DNA of 39,945 nt from an uncultured Pseudomonadota bacterium (GTDB lineage Bacteria > Pseudomonadota > Gammaproteobacteria > Steroidobacterales > Steroidobacteraceae), in NCBI GenBank assembly GCA_903885195.1, contig CAISHQ010000127.1, forward strand, positions 1-39,945, read 5' to 3'. The position numbers and the translations under genes were made by a program. Positions 9,146 to 17,740 of this stretch are shown one piece after another. Under the pieces are notes generated by a model. It searched no databases, was not told where the DNA came from, and saw only the letters and a program-made list of their open reading frames with translations. How positions within the stretch are numbered: the first letter of the stretch is position 1; every line of letters starts with the position of its first letter.

Positions 9146-11728
9146 ATGTCTCCCCTCGTGAAGTACCTGCCCAAACTCGTCTACTGGCTCGCGGCGCTGC
9201 TGCTTGGCGGGCTGATGCTCATCGTTGCCGGTATCGCCGGGGCGTACATCTATCTGCAACCCTCGCTGCCGAGCGTCGAGGCGATGCGGCGGATCGAATT
9301 GCAGGTGCCGCTGCGGGTCTACTCGAGCGACGGCAAGGTCATCGCACAGATCGGCGAGCAGCGCCGCAATCCGGTGAGCTACGAGCAGATCCCGGAACTG
9401 GTCAAGCAAGCCTTCATCGCTGCCGAGGATGACCGCTTCTTCGAGCATGCCGGCTTCGACTATCAGGGCATCCTGCGCTCGATCATCGTCAATCTCATTC
9501 CCGGCTACCGGCTCGAAGGCGCGAGCACCATCACGCAGCAGACCGCGAAGAACCTCTTCCTCACCAACGATCGAACTTGGCGACGCAAGGGTCAGGAGAT
9601 GTTCCTCACCTACCGCATCGAACGCGAGTTCACTAAGGAGGAGATCCTCGGGCTCTATCTGAACGTTATCCACTTCGGCAAGCGCACCTATGGCATCGCC
9701 GCTGCGGCCGACCTGTACTTCGGCAAGACGCTCGACCAGTTGACGCTCGCCGAAGCCGCCACGCTCGCGCGTGTGCCTCAAGCGCCCTCGCGCTACAACC
9801 CAATCAACAACCCGGAAGCGGCCGCCCAGCGCCGCGGCTACGTGCTGCGACGCATGCGCGAGCTCGGCTATATCGACGAACTGGCCGAACAACGTGCCGC
9901 AGCCGAAGTGGTACAAGCACGCCTGCACGCGCAATCGTTCGACGTCGAGGCGCCCTACGTCGCCGAGATGGCGAGACTCGAACTCGTGCAGCGCTTCGGT
10001 GCGGCCGCACAGAACGAAGGCTATCGGATCTACACGACCGTCGATTCGACCAAGCAGGAAGCAGCCAATGCAGCCTTACGCGCCGGGCTCATCGACTACG
10101 ATCGTCGGCATGGCTGGCGCGGCGCACGCAGTAAAGTCGAGCTGCCGGCTGAAGAAACGGCGCCCGCACTCGAAGCGCTGCTCGATGAGGCGGTAGCCAC
10201 CGGCTCGCTGACTCCTGCGGTAGTGCTCAAAGTCGAGCCGCGTTCCGCACGCGTGTATGTCCGCGGCAGCGGCTTCGCCGAGATCGGCTGGGAGGGACTC
10301 TCCTGGGCGCGCCGCAAGCAGGGCAAGGGCTTGGGTCCCTCGCCAAAGAGCGCCGGGGAAATCCTTGCGCGCGGCGATCTCATCCACGTCACGAGCGAAC
10401 TGGCCGAAGCGAAGCCCGGCAACGCGACGACGCAACCGCCGGCGCAGCGCAGCCTCGTCTTCAAGCTCGCGCAGATCCCCGAGGCCTCCGCGGCACTCGT
10501 CGCCCTCTCGCCCAACGATGGCGCCATCAAGGCGCTCGTCGGCGGCTTCGATTATTTTGATCAGGCCAACGGCAAGTTCAACCGCGCCATCCAAGCCAAG
10601 CGTCAGCCGGGTTCGGGATTCAAGCCCTTCCTGTACTCCGCGGCACTCGACAACGGGCTGACGCCGTCCTCGGTGGTGCTCGATGCGCCCTTCGTCATCG
10701 ACGATCCGAACATGGAAGAAGCGTGGCGACCGGAAAATTCAAGCGGTGATTTCGGCGGCCCGACGCGTCTGCGCGAGGCGCTCGTCAAGTCACGCAACCT
10801 CGTCTCCATCCGCGTGCTGCAGGCGATCGGCATGGAGCCTGCGCTCACCTACGCGCAGCGCTTCGGCTTCGAGCGCACGAGCCTGCCGCGCAATCTCACG
10901 CTCTCGCTCGGCACGATGAGCACCACGCCGCTGCAAGTGGCCGCGGGCTACGCCGTGTTCGCCAATGGCGGCTACCGCATCCAGCCGTACTTCATCGAGC
11001 GCATCGAAGATCCGCAGGGCAAGGCGGTATTCCAGGCCGCCCCGCGCGTGGTGGCGCCGGAATGCGATGTCGCCGTGCCTGCAGCGAGCAGCGTCGATGC
11101 GCGGGGTCTCGACGAAGAGACCGCTGCAACCACAGCCGCTGCTCCTACAGCCACTGCACCGGCAGCCGATGCAGCTGCAGCGCCCGCGGCAGTGTCCCGC
11201 GCCTGCACGCGGGCTGCGACCGAGGTCGCCCCGCGCGTCATCAGCGCGCAAAACGCCTGGCTGATGACCGACATGCTGCGCGAGGTCATCACCCGCGGCA
11301 CGGGACGCCGGGCCCTCGCGCTCGGTCGCAGCGAACTGGCCGGCAAAACCGGTACGACCAACGAGGCGCGCGATACCTGGTTCAACGGCTACGGACACAC
11401 CCTGGTGGCCTCGGTCTGGGTGGGCTTCGATCAATCGAAACCGCTCGGTGAAGGCGAAGAAGGCAGCCGTACCGCCGTGCCGATCTGGGTCGACTTCATG
11501 CAAGACGCGCTGAAAGGCGTACCCGATCGCAGTTGGCCGATGCCGGGTGGCCTCGTGCAGGTACGAATCTCGCCCGACACCGGCGAGATCGCCAGTGCCG
11601 ATGATCCGACAGCAATCTTCGAGACCTTCATGATGGATCGACTGCCCACGGGTGGTCTGATCGGTGGCGATGCAGCCATGCCCGGACAGCCGGCGAGCCC
11701 GGATGCACCCTCCGAGCCGCTCTTCTGA
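9146..11728 (+). CDS. mrcA: Penicillin-binding protein 1A (bifunctional)
   Basis: Class A PBP, 860 aa: an N-terminal membrane anchor (about 10-33), a GT51 glycosyltransferase with the catalytic Glu in AAEDDRFFEHAGFDY (about 92-106), an OB-like insert, then the transpeptidase with Ser490 in SGFK, SRN at 549-551 and KTG at 734-736. It polymerises and cross-links peptidoglycan. The ATG at 9146 gives the usual short cytoplasmic tail; a TTG at 9116 would add ten unlikely residues. Residues 640-687 are an Ala/Thr-rich insert between the only two cysteines of the protein. It is divergent from aroK, with an uncharacterised gene 15 nt downstream. Confidence 0.96.
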   Translation: MSPLVKYLPKLVYWLAALLLGGLMLIVAGIAGAYIYLQPSLPSVEAMRRIELQVPLRVYSSDGKVIAQIGEQRRNPVSYEQIPELVKQAFIAAEDDRFFEHAGFDYQGILRSIIVNLIPGYRLEGASTITQQTAKNLFLTNDRTWRRKGQEMFLTYRIEREFTKEEILGLYLNVIHFGKRTYGIAAAADLYFGKTLDQLTLAEAATLARVPQAPSRYNPINNPEAAAQRRGYVLRRMRELGYIDELAEQRAAAEVVQARLHAQSFDVEAPYVAEMARLELVQRFGAAAQNEGYRIYTTVDSTKQEAANAALRAGLIDYDRRHGWRGARSKVELPAEETAPALEALLDEAVATGSLTPAVVLKVEPRSARVYVRGSGFAEIGWEGLSWARRKQGKGLGPSPKSAGEILARGDLIHVTSELAEAKPGNATTQPPAQRSLVFKLAQIPEASAALVALSPNDGAIKALVGGFDYFDQANGKFNRAIQAKRQPGSGFKPFLYSAALDNGLTPSSVVLDAPFVIDDPNMEEAWRPENSSGDFGGPTRLREALVKSRNLVSIRVLQAIGMEPALTYAQRFGFERTSLPRNLTLSLGTMSTTPLQVAAGYAVFANGGYRIQPYFIERIEDPQGKAVFQAAPRVVAPECDVAVPAASSVDARGLDEETAATTAAAPTATAPAADAAAAPAAVSRACTRAATEVAPRVISAQNAWLMTDMLREVITRGTGRRALALGRSELAGKTGTTNEARDTWFNGYGHTLVASVWVGFDQSKPLGEGEEGSRTAVPIWVDFMQDALKGVPDRSWPMPGGLVQVRISPDTGEIASADDPTAIFETFMMDRLPTGGLIGGDAAMPGQPASPDAPSEPLF

Positions 11729-11743
11729 CGTCTCGACATCGCG

Positions 11744-12343
11744 ATGAAAAAGCCTGCGCCGCGAACCGAACACCTGCGCCGCGCCCTCGCCCAGGAAGCG
11801 GCCCGGGTGATGGCCGAGCACGGCGTGCGCGACTTCCTGCTCGCCAAACGCAAGGCCGCTGAGCGCTTCGGCGTGGTCGATGGCAGCGTGTTGCCCCGCA
11901 ACACGGAAATTGAAGAGGCCCTACAGGAGTATCAGCGCCTCTTCGGTGGCGAGGGGCACGAGGCCTCACTGCACGCGCAGCGACAAGTCGCGCTCGATGT
12001 GATGCATCGGCTGCAAGAGTTCAAACCCCGCCTCGTCGGTGCCGTACTCACCGGAACGGCCACCGCACACGACGATGTGATCCTGCACGTGTTCGCCGAT
12101 CGCATGGAGGCAATCACCCTGCGCCTGCTCGAGCACGGCGTACCGTTCGAGCTTGCCGAGCGGCGAACGCGATTCAATAGCGAACGGGTGGTGAATCAGC
12201 CGAGCGTACGGCTCGAGGTGGACGATCAGCCCGTCGAACTCGTGGTGTTCGGCATCGACGGCATCCGTCAGGCACCGGTCAGTCCCATCGACGGCAAACC
12301 GATGCGCCGCGCGGACGCGAACGAGGTGGCTGCGCTGCTGTAG
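11744..12343 (+). CDS. Conserved protein of unknown function, possible nucleotidyltransferase-fold
   Basis: A 199-aa soluble protein of a family I recognise by pattern from other gammaproteobacteria but cannot assign a reaction. The N-terminal half is helical (EHGVRDFLLAKRKAAERFG, then LPRNTEIEEALQEYQ). The middle carries VGAVLTGTATAHDDVILHVFAD (near residues 98-120), which resembles the G..D.D core of nucleotidyltransferase folds, followed by a strand-rich segment ending VELVVFGIDG. From memory, some database entries give relatives a muramate-ligase name, which the sequence does not support. It lies 15 nt after mrcA and is probably cotranscribed. No signal peptide or membrane segment is seen. 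Confidence 0.8.
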   Translation: MKKPAPRTEHLRRALAQEAARVMAEHGVRDFLLAKRKAAERFGVVDGSVLPRNTEIEEALQEYQRLFGGEGHEASLHAQRQVALDVMHRLQEFKPRLVGAVLTGTATAHDDVILHVFADRMEAITLRLLEHGVPFELAERRTRFNSERVVNQPSVRLEVDDQPVELVVFGIDGIRQAPVSPIDGKPMRRADANEVAALL

Positions 12344-12359
12344 GGCGGCCCGTTGGTCA

Positions 12360-12376
12360 GTCGGCGTGCCGCCGAC
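12360..12376. terminator. Hairpin between convergent genes
   Basis: GTCGGCG (12360-12366), loop TGC, CGCCGAC (12370-12376): a perfect 7-bp stem in the 42-bp gap between the plus-strand gene ending at 12343 and gltA ending at 12386. It has no U tract on either strand, so it is a weak bidirectional terminator candidate. Confidence 0.4.
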
Positions 12377-12385
12377 GGCGGCAGA

Positions 12386-13681
12386 TCAGCGCTTGCCGAT
12401 CGCGACGTAATCGCGCTTCGGTGCACCCGTGTAGAGCTGTCGCGGCCGACCGATCTTGTAACCGGGGTCGCTGATCATCTCCTGCCAGTGCGACACCCAG
12501 CCCGCCGTGCGCGCGATGGCGAACATCACGGTGAACATCGAACGCGGGATGCCGAGTGCGCTGTAGATGATGCCCGAATAGAAATCGACGTTCGGGTACA
12601 GCTTGCGGGCGATGAAGTAGTCGTCCTTGAGGGCGATTTCTTCGAGCCGCTGCGCGAGCTCGAGCAGCGGGTTGTCGGCGCGGCCCATCTTCGCGAGCAC
12701 CTTGTGGCACATCTCGCGGATGATCTTAGCGCGCGGGTCAAAATTTTTGTATACGCGGTGGCCGAAGCCCATCAGTCGTACGTTGCTCGTCTTGTCCTTC
12801 ACCTGCGCGAGGAACTTCGGAATGTTGTCGACGGTACCGATCTCCTCGAGCATCTCGAGTACGGCCTCGTTCGCGCCGCCATGTGCGGGGCCCCAAAGCG
12901 CCGACACGCCGGCGGAGATCGCTGCGTACGGATTGGCGCCGGTGGAGCCTGCGAGACGCACCGTCGAGGTGCTCGCGTTCTGCTCGTGATCGGCATGCAG
13001 GATCAGCAACAGGTCGAGCGCCTGCGCAGCGAGCGGATCGACGTGATACGGCTCGCAGGGCACGGCGTAATACATGTTCAGCAGGTTGCTGCAGTAGTCG
13101 AGATCGTTGCGCGGGTAGATGAACGGCTGGCCGATCGAGCGCTTGTAGGCGGCCGCGGAAATCGTCGGCAGCTTGGCGATGATGCGGTGGGCAAAGATCT
13201 CGCGATGACGCGGGTTATTGATGTCCATCGAGTCGTGATAGAACGCCGACATCGAAGCGACAATCGCGCTCACCATCGCCATGGGGTGCGCGTCGTAGTG
13301 GAATCCGTTGTACATGCGCAGCAACGACTCGTTGATCATCGTGTGCCGCTGAATGTTCACGCTGAAGTCGGCGAGCTGCTTGGCATCCGGCAGTTCGCCG
13401 TTGAGCAGCAGATAAGCCACTTCGATGAAGGAGCTCTGCGCCGCCAGCTGCTCGATCGGGTAACCGCGATAGAGCAGCACGCCGGCATCGCCGTCGATGT
13501 AGGTGACCTTGCTCTCGGTGCTCGCCGTGGCCATGAAGCCCGGGTCGAAAGTGAAAACGCCGTGTTCCTTGTTGAGGGCGGCGATGTCGAGCACGTCGGG
13601 GCCAACGGTGCCGGAGCGAACCGGCAGCGTGGACTTCTTCCCCGAGGCGACGTCGAGCAGTTCGAATGTCTTGTTTGTCAT
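12386..13681 (-). CDS. gltA: Citrate synthase (type II)
   Basis: Condenses acetyl-CoA and oxaloacetate at the entry of the TCA cycle; 431 aa, the usual size of the NADH-sensitive hexameric bacterial type. Catalytic residues are visible as His in [12 protein letters not shown], His in [15 protein letters not shown], and the Asp in [14 protein letters not shown]. The [15 protein letters not shown] segment is diagnostic. I chose the ATG at 13681 (MTNKTFELL), which matches family N-termini; an upstream in-frame ATG at 13720 would add 13 residues. The 78-bp gap to the M48 gene should hold its promoter, but I see no convincing -35/-10 pair there. Confidence 0.96.
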   Translation of the reverse strand: MTNKTFELLDVASGKKSTLPVRSGTVGPDVLDIAALNKEHGVFTFDPGFMATASTESKVTYIDGDAGVLLYRGYPIEQLAAQSSFIEVAYLLLNGELPDAKQLADFSVNIQRHTMINESLLRMYNGFHYDAHPMAMVSAIVASMSAFYHDSMDINNPRHREIFAHRIIAKLPTISAAAYKRSIGQPFIYPRNDLDYCSNLLNMYYAVPCEPYHVDPLAAQALDLLLILHADHEQNASTSTVRLAGSTGANPYAAISAGVSALWGPAHGGANEAVLEMLEEIGTVDNIPKFLAQVKDKTSNVRLMGFGHRVYKNFDPRAKIIREMCHKVLAKMGRADNPLLELAQRLEEIALKDDYFIARKLYPNVDFYSGIIYSALGIPRSMFTVMFAIARTAGWVSHWQEMISDPGYKIGRPRQLYTGAPKRDYVAIGKR

Positions 13682-13759
13682 GGGCAGATCTTTCGTCAGC
13701 GTGTGGCAGAAAGTTGACACGCTCGCGTGACGGAATCAAGGCAAGCCGGCGCTATTTCG

Positions 13760-15223
13760 TCACTCGACCACCTTGTAGCGATCACCCGGGCGCAGCGTGC
13801 GGTTCGGGTACAGGCCGTTGATGAGCAGCAATTCCTCTTTCTGGAAGCGCTCCACAGGCACATTCTCCGCGTGGTCCTCGAGGCGCGTGTCGGCTGTGGC
13901 GGTGCGGATGCGGATCCGGTAGGGCTCGGCGAGCGGAAACTCTGCAGGCTTCAAGCCGCGTAGCGTTTGGGCAACGCTGACGAACAGCCCGTCGGACTCG
14001 GGGATACCGCCGCGCGAGGCACGACTCGCACCGGCGAAGATGTAGGCGCTCTTGCCCCGGTACAGCACGATCCAGCGCACGGGCCCGGCGCCCCGATCGA
14101 GCGGCGAGCCGGAGTTTGTCCGCACCGTGTAGCCCTCCATGCCGTTGGCCGTGATGGGCTCGCCGCCGCTCAGGCTGGCGCCGCGCAGCTGCGAGAGCAG
14201 AAACTCGCGTGGGCCCTGCGTCGGTGGATACTCCTGCAGGGTGATCTGCATCACCGTGTCCTTGTTCGGCGTGAACGCGAGCAGCCGGTCACGCTGGTTG
14301 TCGACCGTCCAGGCGCGCGGGAACGCGAGCGTGATGCCGAGATCGGCGTGATAGAGGCGGTTGCCGCGCACGATGCCCTGAGCACGGCTCGAGCCGTAGG
14401 TCATGCCATCGAGCGCCTGCAGGTACCGGTCGCGGTTGTCGAGCCAGCCGCCGGGCGGCGAGTCGACTACGTTGGCGGACATCTTCGCCGCCTGGATGGC
14501 CCGTGCATCCGGGGTCGGGTGCGAGGAGAACAGGCCGTGGTAGATCCGTGGCTCGCGGCCCTCGGCCCGCGCCCGGTCACGCTCGAAGCGCTCGCCCTGC
14601 TTGAACATCTCGAATACTTCGGTCATCGCCTCGGGTCGATAGCCGGCGCGGGTCGAATACTTGAGCCCAAGACGGTCCGCCTCGAGTTCGTTCTCGCGGC
14701 CATAGCCCTGCATCCAGGCCGATGCGCCGAGACTGGCGAGATCCGCCACCGCCCCCGAGCCCGTATACATGGCGGCAGCCGTGGCCGCGAGCGTTGCGAG
14801 CACTCCTCGCGTGGTTCGCTCCTGCGGATGTCGCGCGGTGACATGCGCCACTTCATGGCCGAGCACCGAGGCCAGTTCGGATTCCGAATTCAGGTTGCGC
14901 AGCAGGCCACGGTGCACATAGACGTAGCAGCAACCGGTGGTGAAGGCGTTGATGGAGTCATCGTCGATGACGACGAACTTCCACTCCGCATCGGCGAGCT
15001 CGCTCATCTTGGCGACGCGCTGCCCGATCTCGCTGACGTAGTCCTGCAGCGCCTGATCCTCGTAGACGCCGTAGGCCTTGAGGATCTGCTCGTGCGCCTT
15101 GCGTGCGCTCGCGCTTTCCTTGGGCTTCTTCGCCTTCGTCTGGCTGAAGCCCACCGGAGCGGTAGCCAGCAGCAGCAATGCCAAGCCTGCCGTGATGAAC
15201 CGTCGCATGTTGCGCATCGTCAT
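13760..15223 (-). CDS. M48 family metalloprotease, secreted
   Basis: Periplasmic zinc protease of the M48 (Ste24/BepA-like) family, 487 aa. The signal peptide covers about residues 1-27 (MRRF, a Leu-rich core, then GFSQ). The zinc site is HEVAH at 123-127 with the third ligand Glu179 in ENELEAD. The C-terminal 200 residues include a stretch of mixed strands and a LysM-like end (ELLLINGLYPNRTLRPGDRY), which may bind the cell wall. Homologues handle misfolded outer-membrane proteins, but the exact orthology with BepA or LoiP is not settled. The ATG at 15223 has GAGG 5 nt upstream. Confidence 0.9.
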   Translation of the reverse strand: MTMRNMRRFITAGLALLLLATAPVGFSQTKAKKPKESASARKAHEQILKAYGVYEDQALQDYVSEIGQRVAKMSELADAEWKFVVIDDDSINAFTTGCCYVYVHRGLLRNLNSESELASVLGHEVAHVTARHPQERTTRGVLATLAATAAAMYTGSGAVADLASLGASAWMQGYGRENELEADRLGLKYSTRAGYRPEAMTEVFEMFKQGERFERDRARAEGREPRIYHGLFSSHPTPDARAIQAAKMSANVVDSPPGGWLDNRDRYLQALDGMTYGSSRAQGIVRGNRLYHADLGITLAFPRAWTVDNQRDRLLAFTPNKDTVMQITLQEYPPTQGPREFLLSQLRGASLSGGEPITANGMEGYTVRTNSGSPLDRGAGPVRWIVLYRGKSAYIFAGASRASRGGIPESDGLFVSVAQTLRGLKPAEFPLAEPYRIRIRTATADTRLEDHAENVPVERFQKEELLLINGLYPNRTLRPGDRYKVVE

Positions 15224-15293
15224 GATGACCTCGGAGGCCCGAAAACTAGCAGAAGTTCCCTCGCGCGCTAAGTTCGCCGAGCCAGAAATGCAA

Positions 15294-15315
15294 CGGGGCG
15301 CCCGAAGGCGCCCCG
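15294..15315 (-). terminator. rpmE terminator with UUCG tetraloop
   Basis: On the minus strand CGGGGCGCC, loop TTCG, GGCGCCCCG forms a perfect 9-bp stem closed by C(UUCG)G, followed by TTGCATTTCT. It lies 46 nt past the rpmE stop. The strong stem and partly U-rich tail support intrinsic termination; on the plus strand the loop reads CGAA with no U tract. Confidence 0.75.
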
Positions 15316-15360
15316 AGAAGAAGACTGTCGTGCCGGCGACGGGCCGGCAGGACGATGCGG

Positions 15361-15573
15361 TCAGCGTGCCGCAGCGGCGGCGTACTTCTTGCGGAACTTA
15401 TCGACGCGGCCAGCCGTGTCGACGATCTTCTGCTTGCCCGTATAGAAGGGGTGGCAGCTTGAGCAGACTTCGACCTGCAGGTCGTTCCCGAGCGTCGAGC
15501 GCGTCTTGAACGTGTTACCGCAGGAGCAGTTGACGTTGATTTCGGAGTATTCCGGGTGGATCGAGGCTTTCAT
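15361..15573 (-). CDS. rpmE: 50S ribosomal protein L31 (zinc-binding form)
   Basis: Ribosomal protein L31, 70 aa. It keeps the zinc ligands: the CSCG pair (Cys16, Cys18) and [13 protein letters not shown] (Cys37, Cys40), so it is the C+ paralogue used when zinc is plentiful. The C-terminus carries an Ala run (KKYAAAAAR). It is monocistronic, with a promoter at 15613-15641 and a UUCG terminator downstream. Confidence 0.97.
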   Translation of the reverse strand: MKASIHPEYSEINVNCSCGNTFKTRSTLGNDLQVEVCSSCHPFYTGKQKIVDTAGRVDKFRKKYAAAAAR

Positions 15574-15938
15574 GGGCGGCCTACCGAGACAAGCGGGTCA
15601 AAAAGGGCGCGCAGTCTATCGGTGTCCCGGCTCAGGCACAAGGGCTCTGTCGACCCATCTGCACCCGGCTGCCCCAGGGCGGCGGCCCCGCCACGGTTTC
15701 TGTCCACAGTTTCTGTGGATAACTCTGTGGACGAGACCCCGTCTGAGCGGGTTTTCAGCGGAGATTTAGGCATTTCTGCGGTATTGCTCAAAAAATGAGA
15801 CCGTCATTTTATATATTTAATTCAATGAGTTACGTTTCTGTTCTTGCAACAAATCTGAAAAAAACGCGCGAAATGCCGTTACTGCTGAGTTTTTTCCCGG
15901 GCTGTGCATAGCCCTGGCGAATTCGTCGACGAAAATGC
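15574..15938. other. Intergenic region: DnaA-box cluster beside AT-rich tract
   Basis: This 365-bp gap has no convincing gene. It holds the rpmE promoter, then three DnaA-box-like 9-mers: CTGTCCACA (15700-15708, plus), a perfect TTATCCACA (15714-15722, minus) and TCGTCCACA (15726-15734, minus). The first two form an inverted repeat TCCACAG-TTT-CTGTGGA (15703-15719). An AT-rich tract follows (about 15783-15866, including TTTTATATATTTAATTC). A fourth box, CTATGCACA, lies at 15903-15911 on the minus strand. A 10-bp inverted repeat, TTAGGCATTT (15766-15775) and AAATGCCTAA (15933-15942), brackets the AT tract. It could be a DnaA-binding or titration site, an origin-like element, or simply regulatory DNA for rpmE. 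Confidence 0.5.
15613..15641 (-). promoter_or_regulatory. Probable sigma70 promoter of rpmE
   Basis: On the minus strand TTGTGC (plus 15636-15641), a 17-bp spacer and TAGACT (15613-15618). Four of six bases fit the -10 consensus and the first three fit the -35. The spacing is ideal, and the start point would lie about 30-35 nt before the rpmE ATG. Confidence 0.5.
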
Positions 15939-17114
15939 CTAAGTGCCCGATTCGCTTGGCAGGAATTCGACCAACAGGTCGTTGAGATACTGCAAACCGG
16001 AGGGCGTGGGTCGGACCCGCTCGCCCTCGATGGTCAGCAGGCCTCGCTTCGACAGGCGCTCGAGGGTGGGCCATACGGTCCGCCAGGGCAGGCCGGTCGC
16101 CACCTCGAACTGCGGGGCGGCAAAGCCCTCGAGCAGTCGCAGGGCATTGAGCATGAATTCGAACGGCCGCTGCGCCGGGGCAACGTCCGTCTGCACCAAG
16201 GCCACGCGCGGATCACGCTGGAAGCGGCGCGGATCGCGCGGCTGCGTGGTGCGCACGATGCGCCACTCGCCGCTCGCCGGATCCCGTCCGCTGAGTTTGC
16301 CGTGCGCCCCGGCACCGAGACCCAGGTAATCGCCGAAGTTCCAGTACAGCAGGTTGTGGGCGCAGGCCCGACCGGAGCGGGCGTAGGCGGAGACCTCATA
16401 ACGCTCGAAGCCGGCGGCCTGCAAGGCGGGCAGACAGGCGGCGAGAATCTCAACGGTGGTGTCTTCGTCGGGCAGAGCCGGCGGCGGCTGCGCGGCGAAG
16501 GGCGTACCGGGCTCGAGCGTGAGGTGATAGTGCGAGATCTGCGCGGGTGAAAACGACAGCGCCGCCTGCACGTCCGCGAGCGCCTCGGCGACACCTTGCC
16601 CAGGCAGCCCATACATCAAGTCGATGTTGAAGTTGTCCACGCCGGCCGCATGCAGCTCGGCCAGAGCGCTCGCCGTCTCGGCGGGTGAATGCACACGACC
16701 GAGCGCACGCAGCCGCGAGGCATCGAAGGTCTGCGCACCAACCGAGACGCGATTCACGCCGGCCGCGGCGTATTCCGCGAAGCGCCCGCGCTCGATGGTG
16801 CCGGGATTCGCCTCGAGCGTGATTTCTGCAGACGCGGCGATGGGCAGTTCGTCACGCAGTGCTTGCAACACCCGACCGATCGCGGCCGGCGAAAACAGGC
16901 TCGGCGTACCACCCCCGAGAAAGATACTCGTCACCGACCGACCGCCCAGAAACTGCGCGTGGCGCTCGACCTGTGCACGCAGATCAATACACAGTGCATC
17001 GACGTAGGCCTGCTCAGGCAGTGGTCCGCGCAAGGCGTGCGAGTTGAAGTCACAGTACGGACATTTGCTCACGCACCATGGGAAGTGCAGGTAGACGCCG
17101 AGCGGGATCGTCAT
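15939..17114 (-). CDS. hemW: Radical SAM heme chaperone HemW
   Basis: Radical SAM protein of the HemW (oxygen-independent coproporphyrinogen oxidase-like) family, 391 aa, thought to deliver heme to membrane targets. The FeS motif CVSKCPYCDF lies at about residues 14-23, the glycine-rich SAM site is FLGGGTPSLF (about 66-75), and NPGTIERGRF and VGAQTFDASRLRALGR are family blocks. The C-terminal winged-helix-like part ends LLVEFLPSESGT. The ATG overlaps the rdgB stop as ATGA (17111-17114), so it is the last gene of rph-rdgB-hemW. Confidence 0.95.
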   Translation of the reverse strand: MTIPLGVYLHFPWCVSKCPYCDFNSHALRGPLPEQAYVDALCIDLRAQVERHAQFLGGRSVTSIFLGGGTPSLFSPAAIGRVLQALRDELPIAASAEITLEANPGTIERGRFAEYAAAGVNRVSVGAQTFDASRLRALGRVHSPAETASALAELHAAGVDNFNIDLMYGLPGQGVAEALADVQAALSFSPAQISHYHLTLEPGTPFAAQPPPALPDEDTTVEILAACLPALQAAGFERYEVSAYARSGRACAHNLLYWNFGDYLGLGAGAHGKLSGRDPASGEWRIVRTTQPRDPRRFQRDPRVALVQTDVAPAQRPFEFMLNALRLLEGFAAPQFEVATGLPWRTVWPTLERLSKRGLLTIEGERVRPTPSGLQYLNDLLVEFLPSESGT

Positions 17115-17710
17115 GCAGCGGCGCGCGGCAGCCGCTGCAGCAGATCGCGCAGCGCCTGACCCCGATGACTCGCAGCGTGTTTGCGCGCTGCATCAAGCTC
17201 GGCCACGCTCGCACCTGCGGCGTCGAACGGCGCGAACACCGGGTCGTAGCCGAATCCGCCCGCGCCGCGCGGCGCGGTGAGGATCAAGCCTTCCCAACTG
17301 CCCGTACCGAACACGGGCTGCGGGTCTTCGGCATCGCGCACGAAGGCGATCACGCAACGAAAACGTGCACGGCGTGCAGCGGGGTCTACGCCCTCGAGCG
17401 CGGTCAGCAACTTGGCGATGTTGGCCGCGTCATCCGCGGCGGGGCCTGCGTAGCGGGCCGAGTACACCCCGGGCGCACCGCCGAGTGCATCGACCTCGAG
17501 ACCCGAGTCGTCGGCCATCGCGGGCATGCCGCTGCGCGCCGCGGCGTGGCGCGCCTTGAGCAGTGCGTTGTCGGTAAAGGTCTGTCCGGTTTCTTCCGCC
17601 GATTCGATGCCGAGGGCGCCCTGCGCGACGAAGTGCAACTCTAGCGGGGCCAGCATCTCGGCGAACTCGCGAACCTTGCCGGCATTGCCGGTGGCCAGCA
17701 CCACCTTCAC
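17111..17710 (-). CDS. rdgB: dITP/XTP pyrophosphatase
   Basis: Non-canonical purine NTP pyrophosphatase (Ham1/RdgB), 199 aa, which cleans dITP and XTP from the pool. Motifs are TGNAGKVREFAEML at the N-terminus, ADDSGLEVDALGGAPGVYSARYAG (about 67-90) and GGFGYDPVFAP near 150. The start is GTG at 17710, read after GAGGGTGG. Upstream lie two exact copies of a 14-bp unit whose third, imperfect copy is the rdgB start itself (17699-17740). The stop overlaps hemW as ATGA. Confidence 0.95.
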   Translation of the reverse strand: MKVVLATGNAGKVREFAEMLAPLELHFVAQGALGIESAEETGQTFTDNALLKARHAAARSGMPAMADDSGLEVDALGGAPGVYSARYAGPAADDAANIAKLLTALEGVDPAARRARFRCVIAFVRDAEDPQPVFGTGSWEGLILTAPRGAGGFGYDPVFAPFDAAGASVAELDAARKHAASHRGQALRDLLQRLPRAAA

Positions 17711-17740
17711 TGGGCCACCCTCACTGGGCCACCCTCACTG
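17699..17740 (-). repeat. Three 14-bp tandem copies at the rph/rdgB junction
   Basis: On the minus strand CAGTGAGGGTGGCC occurs at 17727-17740 and 17713-17726, then CAGTGAAGGTGGTG at 17699-17712. The first copy holds the rph stop (CAG TGA) and the last holds the rdgB GTG. Each copy contains GTGA, and each inner GTG opens a 5-codon ORF (GTG AGG GTG GCC CAG TGA) that stops on the next GTGA. Removing 28 bp would restore a direct GTGA overlap of rph and rdgB. Confidence 0.9.

Noticed and set aside
13715-13730. Palindrome GACACGCTCGCGTGAC upstream of gltA
   Set aside because: One mismatch, no known operator match, and such sequences are common in GC-rich DNA.
15695-15945. Calling the gap the chromosomal origin
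   Set aside because: Few boxes, no dnaA neighbourhood and no skew data; kept only as a candidate DnaA-binding region.
15817-16074. Small minus-strand ORF over the end of hemW
   Set aside because: It overlaps hemW in another frame and shows no family pattern.
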